A stretch of DNA of 5,930 nucleotides, taken from Acidobacteriota bacterium (GTDB lineage Bacteria > Acidobacteriota > Terriglobia > Terriglobales > Acidobacteriaceae). Position 1 is the first letter of the stretch. The number at the start of each line of letters is the position of its first letter. Of the stretch, positions 1 through 5,930 are shown one piece after another. Under the pieces are notes generated by a model that searched no databases, was not told the DNA's origin, and saw only the letters and a list, made by a program, of their open reading frames with translations. The translations under genes were made by a program, and so were the position numbers. The stretch lies in the NCBI GenBank assembly GCA_021811745.1, contig JAJZNH010000809.1, forward strand, positions 1 to 5,930, written 5' to 3'.

Positions 1-245
1 CATCTTGGGAGGTGCGGCAGGAGGCAGGCGCATTTCAAATCGCGGCAAGCAAGAAACGCCTATTACATGCTTTTAAAGCCGGTTGCGCGATCAGGGTGCA
101 GCTTTCACCGGACAGCCGCGATGGCACAACGTTCAACAGCATGAAACGACCTTCGCCGCGGCCCGCATTGAATGAGGACAACCGGCCTGTGCGATCAGGT
201 CTCTAACCATGTGACGCCCCGGGCTGCCCGGCGGTTCTATCCCCT
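1..245. other. Non-coding leader upstream of the OpgC gene, no gene recognised
   Basis: I see no convincing gene here. One + strand frame is open from base 3 to a TAA at 204-206, with a possible GTG at 12, but its translation has no recognisable motif and its composition is unlike the genes downstream. It could be spurious, or the tail of a gene ending just inside the window. Two imperfect direct repeats share the core GCGATCAGG (87-95 and 191-199), each with CCGG a few bases upstream. A short G/C hairpin, CCGGG-CTG-CCCGG (219-231), lies 14 bases before the OpgC start codon. No good sigma-70 promoter could be picked out by eye. Confidence 0.5.
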
Positions 246-1436
246 ATGCCCTTTTCTCGCCTCGAACGCCGCCCGGAGCTCGACGCGTTGCGCGGGCTCT
301 TTCTCGTCTGGATGACGCTCACTCATCTTCCCACTCATTTCAGCGACTTCGTGAATTCGCCCATCGGGTTTGTGTCCTCGGCGGAGGGATTCGTCTTCGT
401 GTCCGCTTTCCTAGTTGGCCGCCTCTATATCCGCGAGCAGATCCAGGACGAGACCGGGGTGCGCGCGCGGCTGTGGAAGCGCTCGCTCAAGATTTACGGC
501 TACCACATTGTTATGCTCGCCCTGGCCTTTACGGTTGCCGCGGCGTACGCAGTGGATACCCATAAGGCCGCGATCTATAACCTGCTCGACTTTTATATCG
601 CCCACCCCGTTGAAGCGGCCGCAGGCTCGGCGCTGTTGCTCTACTGTCCGCCCATCCTCGACATTCTGCCCATGTACATCATCTTTCTGTTCCTCACGCC
701 ACTGGTGCTTTCGGCCGCAGTGCGCTTTGGATGGCGCAAGGTTCTGCTCGCCAGTGGCTCGGTCTGGGTGATGGCGCAATTTGGACTTCGGGATGTGGTG
801 CATCACTGGATCGTGCATGTGACCCATTTGCATATTCCGCTCCAGGAGACCGGCGCTTTCAATCTCTTTGCATGGCAGATGATCTGGGTTGTGGGGATGT
901 GGCTGGGCGCGCGCTCCGCCATGCAAGAAGCCACCTTCCGCCGTATTCCCGGCTGGGTGGCAGGGCTCTGCCTGGCGGCCTGCGCATTTTTCATCGGGGT
1001 GCGTTGGGGATTGCTTGGACCTCATCTGACGGAGACGGCCCTGAGCATTCAGCTCGACAAGTGGCAAATTGGCCCCCTGCGCGTCGTGAACCTGGTCACG
1101 TTTTCGATCGCGGCATACTGGCTCCGCAAACACCTGGTGCCCTTGCTGGCGATCGAGCCGTTCCTCACTCTTGGCAGGGCGTCGCTGCGCGTCTTCTGCG
1201 CGCATGTAGTCTTTGTGTTCCTGGGGCTGGCGTTCCTGGTCCGCGATGTGGGCCAGGGCGTGGGCGCACCGCCCGAGCAGTTGCACGGCATGACGGCTGC
1301 GCTCCTGCTGACGGGCACCTTCACCGCGCTCTTTCTGGTGGCCCGGCAGGAAGTGCGAAAACACCAGGCGCAACGTGCCGCCCTGGAGCTGAAGCAGTGC
1401 GAATCGGCCTCCGTGCTGGCGCGGTCTTCGCGCTGA
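246..1436 (+). CDS. opgC: OpgC-family membrane glycan acyltransferase
   Basis: A 396-residue polytopic inner-membrane protein of the OpgC family (acyltransferase-3-like). In Escherichia coli, OpgC/MdoC adds succinyl groups to osmoregulated periplasmic glucans; the substrate here is unknown. What is seen: an N-terminal signature ELDALRGLFLVWMTLTH (residues 11-27) with the conserved Arg-Gly pair and His27; an SSAEGFVFVSAFLVGR segment (44-59); GRASLRVFCAH (310-320), matching the family's late G..SL.VF..H motif; and about ten hydrophobic spans (roughly 16-30, 44-60, 82-102, 139-158, 165-180, 206-222, 236-254, 278-294, 314-333, 347-366). A hydrophilic, basic tail of about 30 residues (367-396) follows the last span. 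Length is normal for the family. ATG 246 is the only plausible start: the frame closes upstream at TAA 204-206 with no other start codon between, although no clear Shine-Dalgarno precedes it. No opgG or opgH partner is visible, so the glucan substrate is not proven. The family call is firm, the chemistry inferred. Confidence 0.88.
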   Translation: MPFSRLERRPELDALRGLFLVWMTLTHLPTHFSDFVNSPIGFVSSAEGFVFVSAFLVGRLYIREQIQDETGVRARLWKRSLKIYGYHIVMLALAFTVAAAYAVDTHKAAIYNLLDFYIAHPVEAAAGSALLLYCPPILDILPMYIIFLFLTPLVLSAAVRFGWRKVLLASGSVWVMAQFGLRDVVHHWIVHVTHLHIPLQETGAFNLFAWQMIWVVGMWLGARSAMQEATFRRIPGWVAGLCLAACAFFIGVRWGLLGPHLTETALSIQLDKWQIGPLRVVNLVTFSIAAYWLRKHLVPLLAIEPFLTLGRASLRVFCAHVVFVFLGLAFLVRDVGQGVGAPPEQLHGMTAALLLTGTFTALFLVARQEVRKHQAQRAALELKQCESASVLARSSR

Positions 1437-1457
1437 TCACAAAGTTTCCAAATTCAT

Positions 1458-1499
1458 CAAACGTTTGCAATTTCTTTGCCGGCGTGAAGTACTCTGTTC
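1458..1499 (+). promoter_or_regulatory. Candidate promoter/operator upstream of the response regulator
   Basis: The gap after the OpgC stop turns sharply A/T-rich (1437-1480) in otherwise G/C-rich DNA. It holds a perfect 10-base palindrome CAAACGTTTG (1458-1467), which overlaps TTGCAA (1465-1470, a possible -35). This is followed 19 bases later by TACTCT (1490-1495, a weak -10; TANNNT type). If real, transcription would start near 1502, after the ATG at 1500, which fits translation from the TTG at 1557. The 19-base spacer is longer than ideal and the -10 match is only 3 of 6. By-eye prediction only. Confidence 0.27.
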
Positions 1500-1544
1500 A
1501 TGAAGCTGGCGGTCCGCCACAGCCGACACCTCGACCGCCGGGCG

Positions 1545-1549
1545 AAGGA
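1545..1549 (+). promoter_or_regulatory. Shine-Dalgarno supporting a TTG start
   Basis: AAGGA, with seven bases to the TTG at 1557-1559, is the best ribosome binding site seen in the window. The ATG at 1500 in the same frame has only a weak purine stretch upstream. This decides the start chosen for the response regulator. Confidence 0.6.
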
Positions 1550-1556
1550 CGAGCCG

Positions 1557-2282
1557 TTGAGCCAAGCTATCTTCGTTTTGGAAGACGACGCTGACATCGC
1601 ACGCCTGGTGCAGCATCATCTGGAAGCCTCCGGGTTTGAGGCGCGGCTGTTCCATACTCCCGCCAATCTGATTCCCGACGCCGAGCGCCGGCCGCCTGCT
1701 CTGTTCCTGCTCGACATTATGGTGCCGGGAGGCGACGGTCTGGATGTTTGCCGGCGGCTGCGCAACCATGCCGGCCTGTCAACCATTCCCATCATCTTTC
1801 TGACCGCGCGGGCCGGCGAGAACGATCGCGTGCTCGGCCTGGAAGTGGGCGCCGACGACTACATCACCAAGCCTTTCTCGAACCGCGAAATGGTGGCCCG
1901 GGTGAAGGCCGTGTTACGGCGCTTCGAGCGGCCCTCGACCCCCTCGCTGATCAGCTTTGAAGAAATCGTGATCGACGCCGGCGCCATGCAGCTCAAGGTC
2001 CGCGGGGAGCTGACAACGACAACCGCCACCGAGTTCCGCCTGCTCGATTACCTCGCCCGTCATCCGGGCCGTGTCTTCAGCCGCGATCACCTGCTCGACG
2101 CGGTCTGGGGAGATGCTCGCTTTGTTACGCCCCGCTCGGTCGACGTGTACGTGCGCCGCATCCGTGAGAAAATCGAGCTGGACCCTGAAAATCCGCGCTA
2201 TCTAAAGACGGTGCGCGGCGCCGGCTACCGGTTCGAGCTGCCCAAGACAGACGAACAGGCAGTGCCGGATCTGGCCCGCTGA
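1557..2282 (+). CDS. OmpR/PhoB-family response regulator
   Basis: A DNA-binding response regulator of 241 residues from the TTG at 1557; the frame extends to an ATG at 1500 (260 residues). I prefer TTG because of its Shine-Dalgarno and because the extra 19 residues are basic and unlike the family. From TTG the receiver domain (about 1-120) shows the acidic pocket E9-D10-D11, phospho-acceptor Asp53 in LLDIMVPGGDG, Thr83 in FLTAR and Lys105 in YITKPF, almost the numbering of E. coli PhoB (Asp54, Lys105). The winged-helix output domain (about 133-228) has TATEFRLLDYLARHPGRVFS, then TPRSVDVYVRRIREKIE (recognition helix) and TVRGAGYRFE (wing). Phosphorylation by the histidine kinase encoded downstream should promote dimerisation and DNA binding. 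The closest architecture is PhoB, but no pho-regulon gene is visible, so I give no symbol. All key residues are intact. Confidence 0.93.
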   Translation: MSQAIFVLEDDADIARLVQHHLEASGFEARLFHTPANLIPDAERRPPALFLLDIMVPGGDGLDVCRRLRNHAGLSTIPIIFLTARAGENDRVLGLEVGADDYITKPFSNREMVARVKAVLRRFERPSTPSLISFEEIVIDAGAMQLKVRGELTTTTATEFRLLDYLARHPGRVFSRDHLLDAVWGDARFVTPRSVDVYVRRIREKIELDPENPRYLKTVRGAGYRFELPKTDEQAVPDLAR

Positions 2283-2295
2283 GGGGCCGGATCTG
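2264..2295. repeat. Direct repeat GCCGGATCTG x2, 22-base period
   Basis: GCCGGATCTG occurs at 2264-2273, inside the last codons of the regulator gene, and again at 2286-2295, just after its TGA. The start-to-start distance of 22 bases equals two helical turns. PhoB-class regulators bind tandem direct repeats with a period of about 11 bases, so an autoregulatory site is conceivable. It may equally be chance in G/C-rich DNA. Confidence 0.4.
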
Positions 2296-2343
2296 AACCA
2301 TCGGATTCACTCTCACGGGGCACGACCGCAGCCTCTATTCGCC

Positions 2344-3774
2344 ATGCGCCCGAAGGTATTTTCCAAGCTGCTCGGACTGTTCGTTCTGCTGCTGCTCTTC
2401 CAGACCGTCGTGATGGTTTTGGTCTTTCACGATTTTGTGGAGCGCACGGCGGCGGACGCGCTGCGCGAGATTGTCCGCGATGCGCTGTGGTCTGGACTGA
2501 TCGCCCTGGCCGTGGCATTGCCGCTGGCGGCTTGGGTGGCGGTCCGCATCTCCGCCCGGCTCCAACGCGTCGTGGCATTCGCACGCCGCATTGCCGGTGG
2601 CGAGCTGAGCGCGCGTTTGAGCACCGCAAACGGCGAGGACGAATTCTCGGCCATGGAGTCCGCGCTCAACCGCACCGCGGAGCGCCTCGACGCCGACTTT
2701 GCCGAGTTGCAGAGCGGGCGCCACGAACTGGCCACCATGCTCGACGCCATGCAGGAGGGCGTGGTCGCCATCGGCCGCGATGGCCAGGTGCGCTGGTCCA
2801 ACACAGTGATGCAGCGCATCGCCGGCACACACTTTCGCGCCGGCCGGCCCCTGGTGCATTCCGTGCGCGATCCCGAGTTCCTGGCCTGTGTGCGCGGCGC
2901 GCTCGAGCGCCGTGAACTCTGCTTTGGCCGCGCCAGCTCGATTGCTCCCGGACATGTGTTCGAGATCAGCGCCGCACCGCTGCCCTCGGGCGGCGCTCTG
3001 GTGGTGTTGCACGATGTGACCAGCATCGAGGCAGCGCAGAAGTCGCGCCGCGAATTTGTGGCTAACGTAAGCCACGAACTGCGCACCCCGCTCACCTCGA
3101 TCCAGGGCTACGTGGAAACGCTCATCGAAGATCCGCGGCCGCGGCCCGAAACCACGCGCGAGTTCCTCGATATCATTCTCAAAAACGCCACGCGCATGAA
3201 CCGGCTCACCGAAGATCTGCTCGCGCTGGCCAGCGTGGAGAGCCCCGACTACAAGCTCTCGCTCCAGTCCACGCGGGCCAGTGCTCTGGTCAACGATGCG
3301 ATCCAGTCGCTGGGGGGCATCGTGGTGGCTTCGGGCGTGAAGCTGCAATCCGCGGGCGCGCCCGACGATCCGGTGATGGCCGATGCCGACGCGATGAACC
3401 AGGTATTCGGCAATCTCATCGAGAATTCGCTCAAGTACGCCAAGGAAGGCAAGCGCATTCGAGTCGGCGCGCGCACGCTGGCTTCGGAGGTCCAGTTCAC
3501 GATCCAGGATTTCGGTCCCGGCATCGCCTCAGAACACCTGGACCGCATCTTTGAGCGCTTTTATCGCGTGGACAAGGCGCGCTCGCGCGACTCCGGCGGC
3601 ACCGGCCTCGGCCTGGCGATTGTGAAACACATCGTGCAGGCGCACGGGGGACGCATCTGGGCCGAAAGCGAACTCGGGTCCGGCGTTTCGTTCCACTTTA
3701 CCCTGCCGCTGGCGCAACCTGGGCCGCAAATCCCGCCCGTCCCGGTCGATGGCGCCGCCCCCAAAGCAGGCTGA
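2344..3774 (+). CDS. PhoR-type sensor histidine kinase
   Basis: A 476-residue membrane sensor kinase, the natural partner of the regulator 61 bases upstream. Domains in order: TM1 (about 9-28); a periplasmic loop of only about 20 residues; TM2 (about 49-67); HAMP (about 68-122, GGELSARL); PAS (about 130-225, MLDAMQEGVVAIGRDGQVRW); HisKA with phospho-acceptor His244 in FVANVSHELRTPLTSIQGY; HATPase_c with N box NQVFGNLIENSLKYA (352-366), G1 DFGPGI (389-394), F box FERFYRVD (403-410) and G2 GGTGLGL (418-424). All catalytic boxes are intact. A Pro/Ala-rich tail (about 458-476) follows the ATPase domain. The order TM-TM-HAMP-PAS-HisKA-HATPase_c and the near-absent periplasmic sensor match PhoR-like kinases, which take their signal through the PAS/HAMP or a membrane partner, not a periplasmic ligand domain. 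ATG 2344 lacks a clear Shine-Dalgarno but places TM1 correctly, and the upstream frame offers no better start. The signal is unknown. Confidence 0.93.
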   Translation: MRPKVFSKLLGLFVLLLLFQTVVMVLVFHDFVERTAADALREIVRDALWSGLIALAVALPLAAWVAVRISARLQRVVAFARRIAGGELSARLSTANGEDEFSAMESALNRTAERLDADFAELQSGRHELATMLDAMQEGVVAIGRDGQVRWSNTVMQRIAGTHFRAGRPLVHSVRDPEFLACVRGALERRELCFGRASSIAPGHVFEISAAPLPSGGALVVLHDVTSIEAAQKSRREFVANVSHELRTPLTSIQGYVETLIEDPRPRPETTREFLDIILKNATRMNRLTEDLLALASVESPDYKLSLQSTRASALVNDAIQSLGGIVVASGVKLQSAGAPDDPVMADADAMNQVFGNLIENSLKYAKEGKRIRVGARTLASEVQFTIQDFGPGIASEHLDRIFERFYRVDKARSRDSGGTGLGLAIVKHIVQAHGGRIWAESELGSGVSFHFTLPLAQPGPQIPPVPVDGAAPKAG

Positions 3775-3807
3775 GCCCATGCCGGGCTGCAAATTTGCTC
3801 GCAGCAA
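3774..3807 (+). promoter_or_regulatory. Hairpins and palindrome between the kinase and GtaA-like genes
   Basis: Just after the kinase stop lie AGCCC-ATGCC-GGGCT (3774-3788, 5-base-pair stem), a perfect palindrome GCAAATTTGC (3789-3798), and TTGCT-CGC-AGCAA (3795-3807, 5-base-pair stem). No run of T follows either hairpin, so a classical intrinsic terminator is not supported. The palindrome resembles CAAACGTTTG upstream of the regulator in having CAAA/TTTG half-sites, but with a different centre, so it is a possible operator. Confidence 0.25.
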
Positions 3808-3814
3808 GGGCGAA

Positions 3815-3847
3815 TTGCAACACCGGCTGAACCCGATCCGATATTCT
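3815..3847 (+). promoter_or_regulatory. Weak promoter candidate for the GtaA-like gene
   Basis: TTGCAA (3815-3820) and TATTCT (3842-3847, four of six matches to TATAAT) are separated by 21 bases, too long for an ideal sigma-70 promoter. TATTCTGTCC (3842-3851) matches TACTCTGTTC (1490-1499), upstream of the regulator, at 8 of 10 positions. If this is the -10, transcription would begin about at the GTG at 3854, giving a leaderless or nearly leaderless message. Confidence 0.2.
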
Positions 3848-3853
3848 GTCCGG

Positions 3854-5930
3854 GTGAAAATGGAAGCCGCTCCTTTCGCCTTGTTTGCCGCTGCCTTGTT
3901 CTGCGGCACTCTCGCCTTCGGCCAGCAGCCCGGCCTATCGCAGCGCCCACCCGCCGTCCCGCTGGTCGCGCACGATCCCTACTTCAGCCTCTGGTCCATG
4001 GCCGACCATCTGACCGACCAGGACACCAAACACTGGACCGGCGCGCCCCAGCCCATCCGCGGCCTGGCACGCATCGACGGGAAGACCTGGCGCTTCATGG
4101 GCGCCACTCCGCGCGAGCTTCGCAGCTTCGATCTACCGGCGATGCGGCAGACTGCGCTGACCGTCGGCGCAACGCACACCGTCTATACCTTCGCGGCGGA
4201 AGATGTTTCGCTGACCGTGACCTTCTTCACGCCGGCGCTGCCCAAGGATCTGGACGCGCTCTCGCGCCCGGTGACCGACCTTACGCTCACCGCCAGCAGC
4301 ACGACCCCGCATGACGTGACGCTGCTGGTCGATGTCGACCCGATGATTGCCGTGAATACGCCCGACGAAGCAGTGACATGGAGCCGGCTGCGCGCACCGG
4401 GCCTCACCCTGCTCAACACCGGCTCGCGCGACCAGCGCATCCTGAACCGCCCGGGCGACGACCTGCGCATCGACTGGGGCTATTTCCACCTGGTCGTCCC
4501 CCACACCGCCGCCGCGGAAACCGCGCTTTCCAGCGACACGCTGCGCAGCTTTGTCACCACCGGCAACCTTCCTTCAACCGACGATGCCGACATGCCGCGC
4601 ATGCCGCGCGCGAATGCCGCACACCTGGCCGTCGCCTTCCCACTCGGCAATCTCTCGGCAGCGCCGGTCACGCGGCAAGTCATGCTCGCCTATACCGAGG
4701 ATTATGAAGTTGAGTATCTCGGCCGCAAGCTGCGCCCTTACTGGCAGCGCAACGGCGAAACCATTCCGCAGATGCTCGCCGATGCAGAAGCCGCTTATCC
4801 CGATTTGGAGCGCCGCGGGCAACAGTTCGATCGCGAGCTGACCACAGATCTCACAAGGGCCGGCGGCCCTGGATACGCGCAATTGGCCACACTGGCTTAT
4901 CGACAGACTCTGGCCGCATACGGCTTTGCCGCGGACGTCGATGGCACCCCCATGTACTTTCCCAAGGAGAATTTCTCCAACGGCTGCATCTCCACAGTGG
5001 ACGTGATTTACCCCGCCGCGCCATTCTTTCTTTTCTTCAATCCCGCACTGCTCCAGGCGCAGCTCAAGCCGGTGATGGAGTACGCCGCGCTGCCGCGCTG
5101 GAAATTTCCGTTCGCACCTCACGACCTGGGTACCTATCCGCTCGCCGACGGGCAGGTCTACGGCGGCGGCGAAAAGACGGAAGAAAACCAGATGCCGGTG
5201 GAGGAAAGCGGAAACATGCTGATCCTTGCCGACGCCATGAGCCGCGAGCTGGGCAACTGGGACTTTGTCCGCCAGTACTGGCCCCAGTTCACGCAATGGG
5301 CCGAATACCTGCGCGCCAAGGGCCTCGATCCTGAAAACCAGCTCTCAACCGACGACTTCGCCGGCCACCTCGCCCACAACGCCAATCTCTCCGTCAAGGC
5401 CATCGAGGCCCTCGCCGCCTACGCACAGATGGCAAAGGCGCTCGGCAAAAGCGATGTGTCCGCGGAGTATGCCAAACTGGCCGCCGGCATGGCCGCCCAG
5501 TGGCAAACGATGGCGATCGATGGCGATCATTACAAGCTTGCCTTCGATAAACCCGGCACCTGGAGTCAGAAATACAACCTTGTCTGGGACCGGCTCCTCG
5601 GCCTCGATCTGTTCCCCGCCACGGTCCGTCAGACCGAAATCGCCTTCTATCTCAAGCACCTGAAGCCCTTTGGATTGCCGCTCGACAGCCGCGCCACCTA
5701 CACCAAACTCGACTGGGAGATCTGGACCGCGACACTGGCCCAGAAGCCCAGCGATTTCGCGGCGCTGATGCGGCCCGTCTCGCTGTGGGTCAACCAGGGG
5801 CCGACCCGCGTCCCGCTCACCGACTGGTACGACACCGTCACTGGCAAACAAATGGCTTTCCAGGCGCGCAGCGTAGTGGGCGGCGTGTACATCAAGGCGC
5901 TCACCGATCCAGTTCTGGCCGAGAAGTGGC
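3854..5930 (+). CDS. Secreted GtaA-like (DUF4964/DUF5127/DUF4965) family protein, 3'-partial
   Basis: An exported protein of the 'glutaminase A' family, open to the right window edge (692 codons present, no stop). From GTG 3854 it begins with Lys2, then a hydrophobic core (about 7-20) and a likely signal-peptidase site after LAFG (residue 23). Next come a DUF4964-like start with VAHDPYFSLWS (38-48), a GtaA_N beta-rich region (about 90-330), and the six-hairpin region. Family motifs are NGCISTVDVIYP (376-387), HDLGTYP (423-429), VEESGNM (449-455), STDDFAGH (498-505), KLDWEIW (618-624), TDWYDT (656-661) and ARSVVGG (671-677). The last two normally lie near the end of the catalytic region, so probably only a short tail is missing. 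ATG 3860 would leave the signal peptide without a positive charge; ATG 3779, four bases after the kinase stop, adds 25 unconserved-looking residues. The family name comes from a fungal glutaminase, but the fold is glycosidase-like, so the substrate is open (peptide, glutamine or glycan). Periplasmic or extracellular location is inferred. Confidence 0.87.
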   Translation, partial: MKMEAAPFALFAAALFCGTLAFGQQPGLSQRPPAVPLVAHDPYFSLWSMADHLTDQDTKHWTGAPQPIRGLARIDGKTWRFMGATPRELRSFDLPAMRQTALTVGATHTVYTFAAEDVSLTVTFFTPALPKDLDALSRPVTDLTLTASSTTPHDVTLLVDVDPMIAVNTPDEAVTWSRLRAPGLTLLNTGSRDQRILNRPGDDLRIDWGYFHLVVPHTAAAETALSSDTLRSFVTTGNLPSTDDADMPRMPRANAAHLAVAFPLGNLSAAPVTRQVMLAYTEDYEVEYLGRKLRPYWQRNGETIPQMLADAEAAYPDLERRGQQFDRELTTDLTRAGGPGYAQLATLAYRQTLAAYGFAADVDGTPMYFPKENFSNGCISTVDVIYPAAPFFLFFNPALLQAQLKPVMEYAALPRWKFPFAPHDLGTYPLADGQVYGGGEKTEENQMPVEESGNMLILADAMSRELGNWDFVRQYWPQFTQWAEYLRAKGLDPENQLSTDDFAGHLAHNANLSVKAIEALAAYAQMAKALGKSDVSAEYAKLAAGMAAQWQTMAIDGDHYKLAFDKPGTWSQKYNLVWDRLLGLDLFPATVRQTEIAFYLKHLKPFGLPLDSRATYTKLDWEIWTATLAQKPSDFAALMRPVSLWVNQGPTRVPLTDWYDTVTGKQMAFQARSVVGGVYIKALTDPVLAEKW

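Noticed and set aside
12..206. Possible 64-codon gene at the left edge (GTG start with GGGAGG nearby)
   Set aside because: The purine stretch overlaps the start codon instead of being spaced from it, the product shows no motif, and no family is recognised. It is kept only as a possible tail or spurious frame.
225..245. T-arm-like GGTTC sequence suggesting a tRNA end
   Set aside because: The flanking bases do not pair as a T-stem and no acceptor, D or anticodon arm can be built upstream.
411..1373. Long open frame on the - strand opposite the OpgC gene (320 codons)
   Set aside because: Its translation is rich in His, Gln, Arg and Pro with no motif. It mirrors the codon bias of the real gene on the + strand, which has clear OpgC signatures.
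731..1594. + strand open frame overlapping the 3' half of the OpgC gene and the start of the regulator
   Set aside because: Out of frame with both recognised genes, Ala/Arg/Gly/Pro-rich, no hydrophobic spans or motif; a G/C-bias artefact.
2335..3348. Long open frame on the - strand opposite the kinase gene (337 codons)
   Set aside because: Low-complexity His/Gln/Ala/Gly-rich translation with no domain; the + strand frame has every histidine kinase box.
3774..3807. Intrinsic terminator after the kinase gene
   Set aside because: The stems are only five base pairs and no U-tract follows either one, so termination is not supported.
4574..5851. Several - strand open frames opposite the GtaA-like gene (240 and 168 codons)
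   Set aside because: The + strand frame is continuously open and carries the family motifs throughout; the opposite frames are shadows.

Overview
The window is about 62% GC by eye, with dense coding on the + strand only. It reads like a chromosomal segment of a free-living, heterotrophic Gram-negative bacterium, most likely a member of the Acidobacteriota (Terriglobia type). The reasons are the strong G/C bias at third codon positions (which also opens long spurious frames on the other strand), an OpgC-type membrane acyltransferase, a PhoB/PhoR-architecture two-component pair, and a secreted protein of the GtaA / DUF4964-DUF4965 family, which is common in that phylum. The taxonomic call is inference; no marker gene is present.

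Layout, all on the + strand: (1) a 245-base leader in which I recognise no gene; (2) an OpgC-family polytopic membrane protein (246-1436); (3) an A/T-rich gap of about 120 bases with palindromes and a promoter-like element; (4) an OmpR/PhoB-family response regulator whose best start is a TTG with a good Shine-Dalgarno (1557-2282; the frame is open back to an ATG at 1500); (5) a 61-base gap; (6) a PhoR-type sensor histidine kinase with a minimal periplasmic loop, HAMP, PAS, HisKA and HATPase_c (2344-3774); (7) a short gap with hairpins and a palindrome; (8) a large secreted protein of the 'glutaminase A' six-hairpin family, cut by the right window edge (3854 to beyond 5930).

How they may work together: the regulator and kinase are a complete cognate pair and carry every canonical phosphotransfer residue (Asp, His, N/G1/F/G2 boxes). 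Their domain plan is that of PhoB/PhoR, but no pst, phoU or phosphatase gene is visible, so a phosphate role is only a hypothesis. The flanking genes act at the envelope: OpgC-like proteins decorate periplasmic or surface glycans, and the GtaA-like protein is exported. The palindrome/TTGCAA/TAyTCTGTyC elements upstream of both the regulator and the GtaA-like gene are a weak hint of common control.

I see no mobile element, CRISPR array, tRNA or rRNA. The least understood item is the GtaA-like protein: its family name says glutaminase, while the fold assigned to the family is that of six-hairpin glycosidases.
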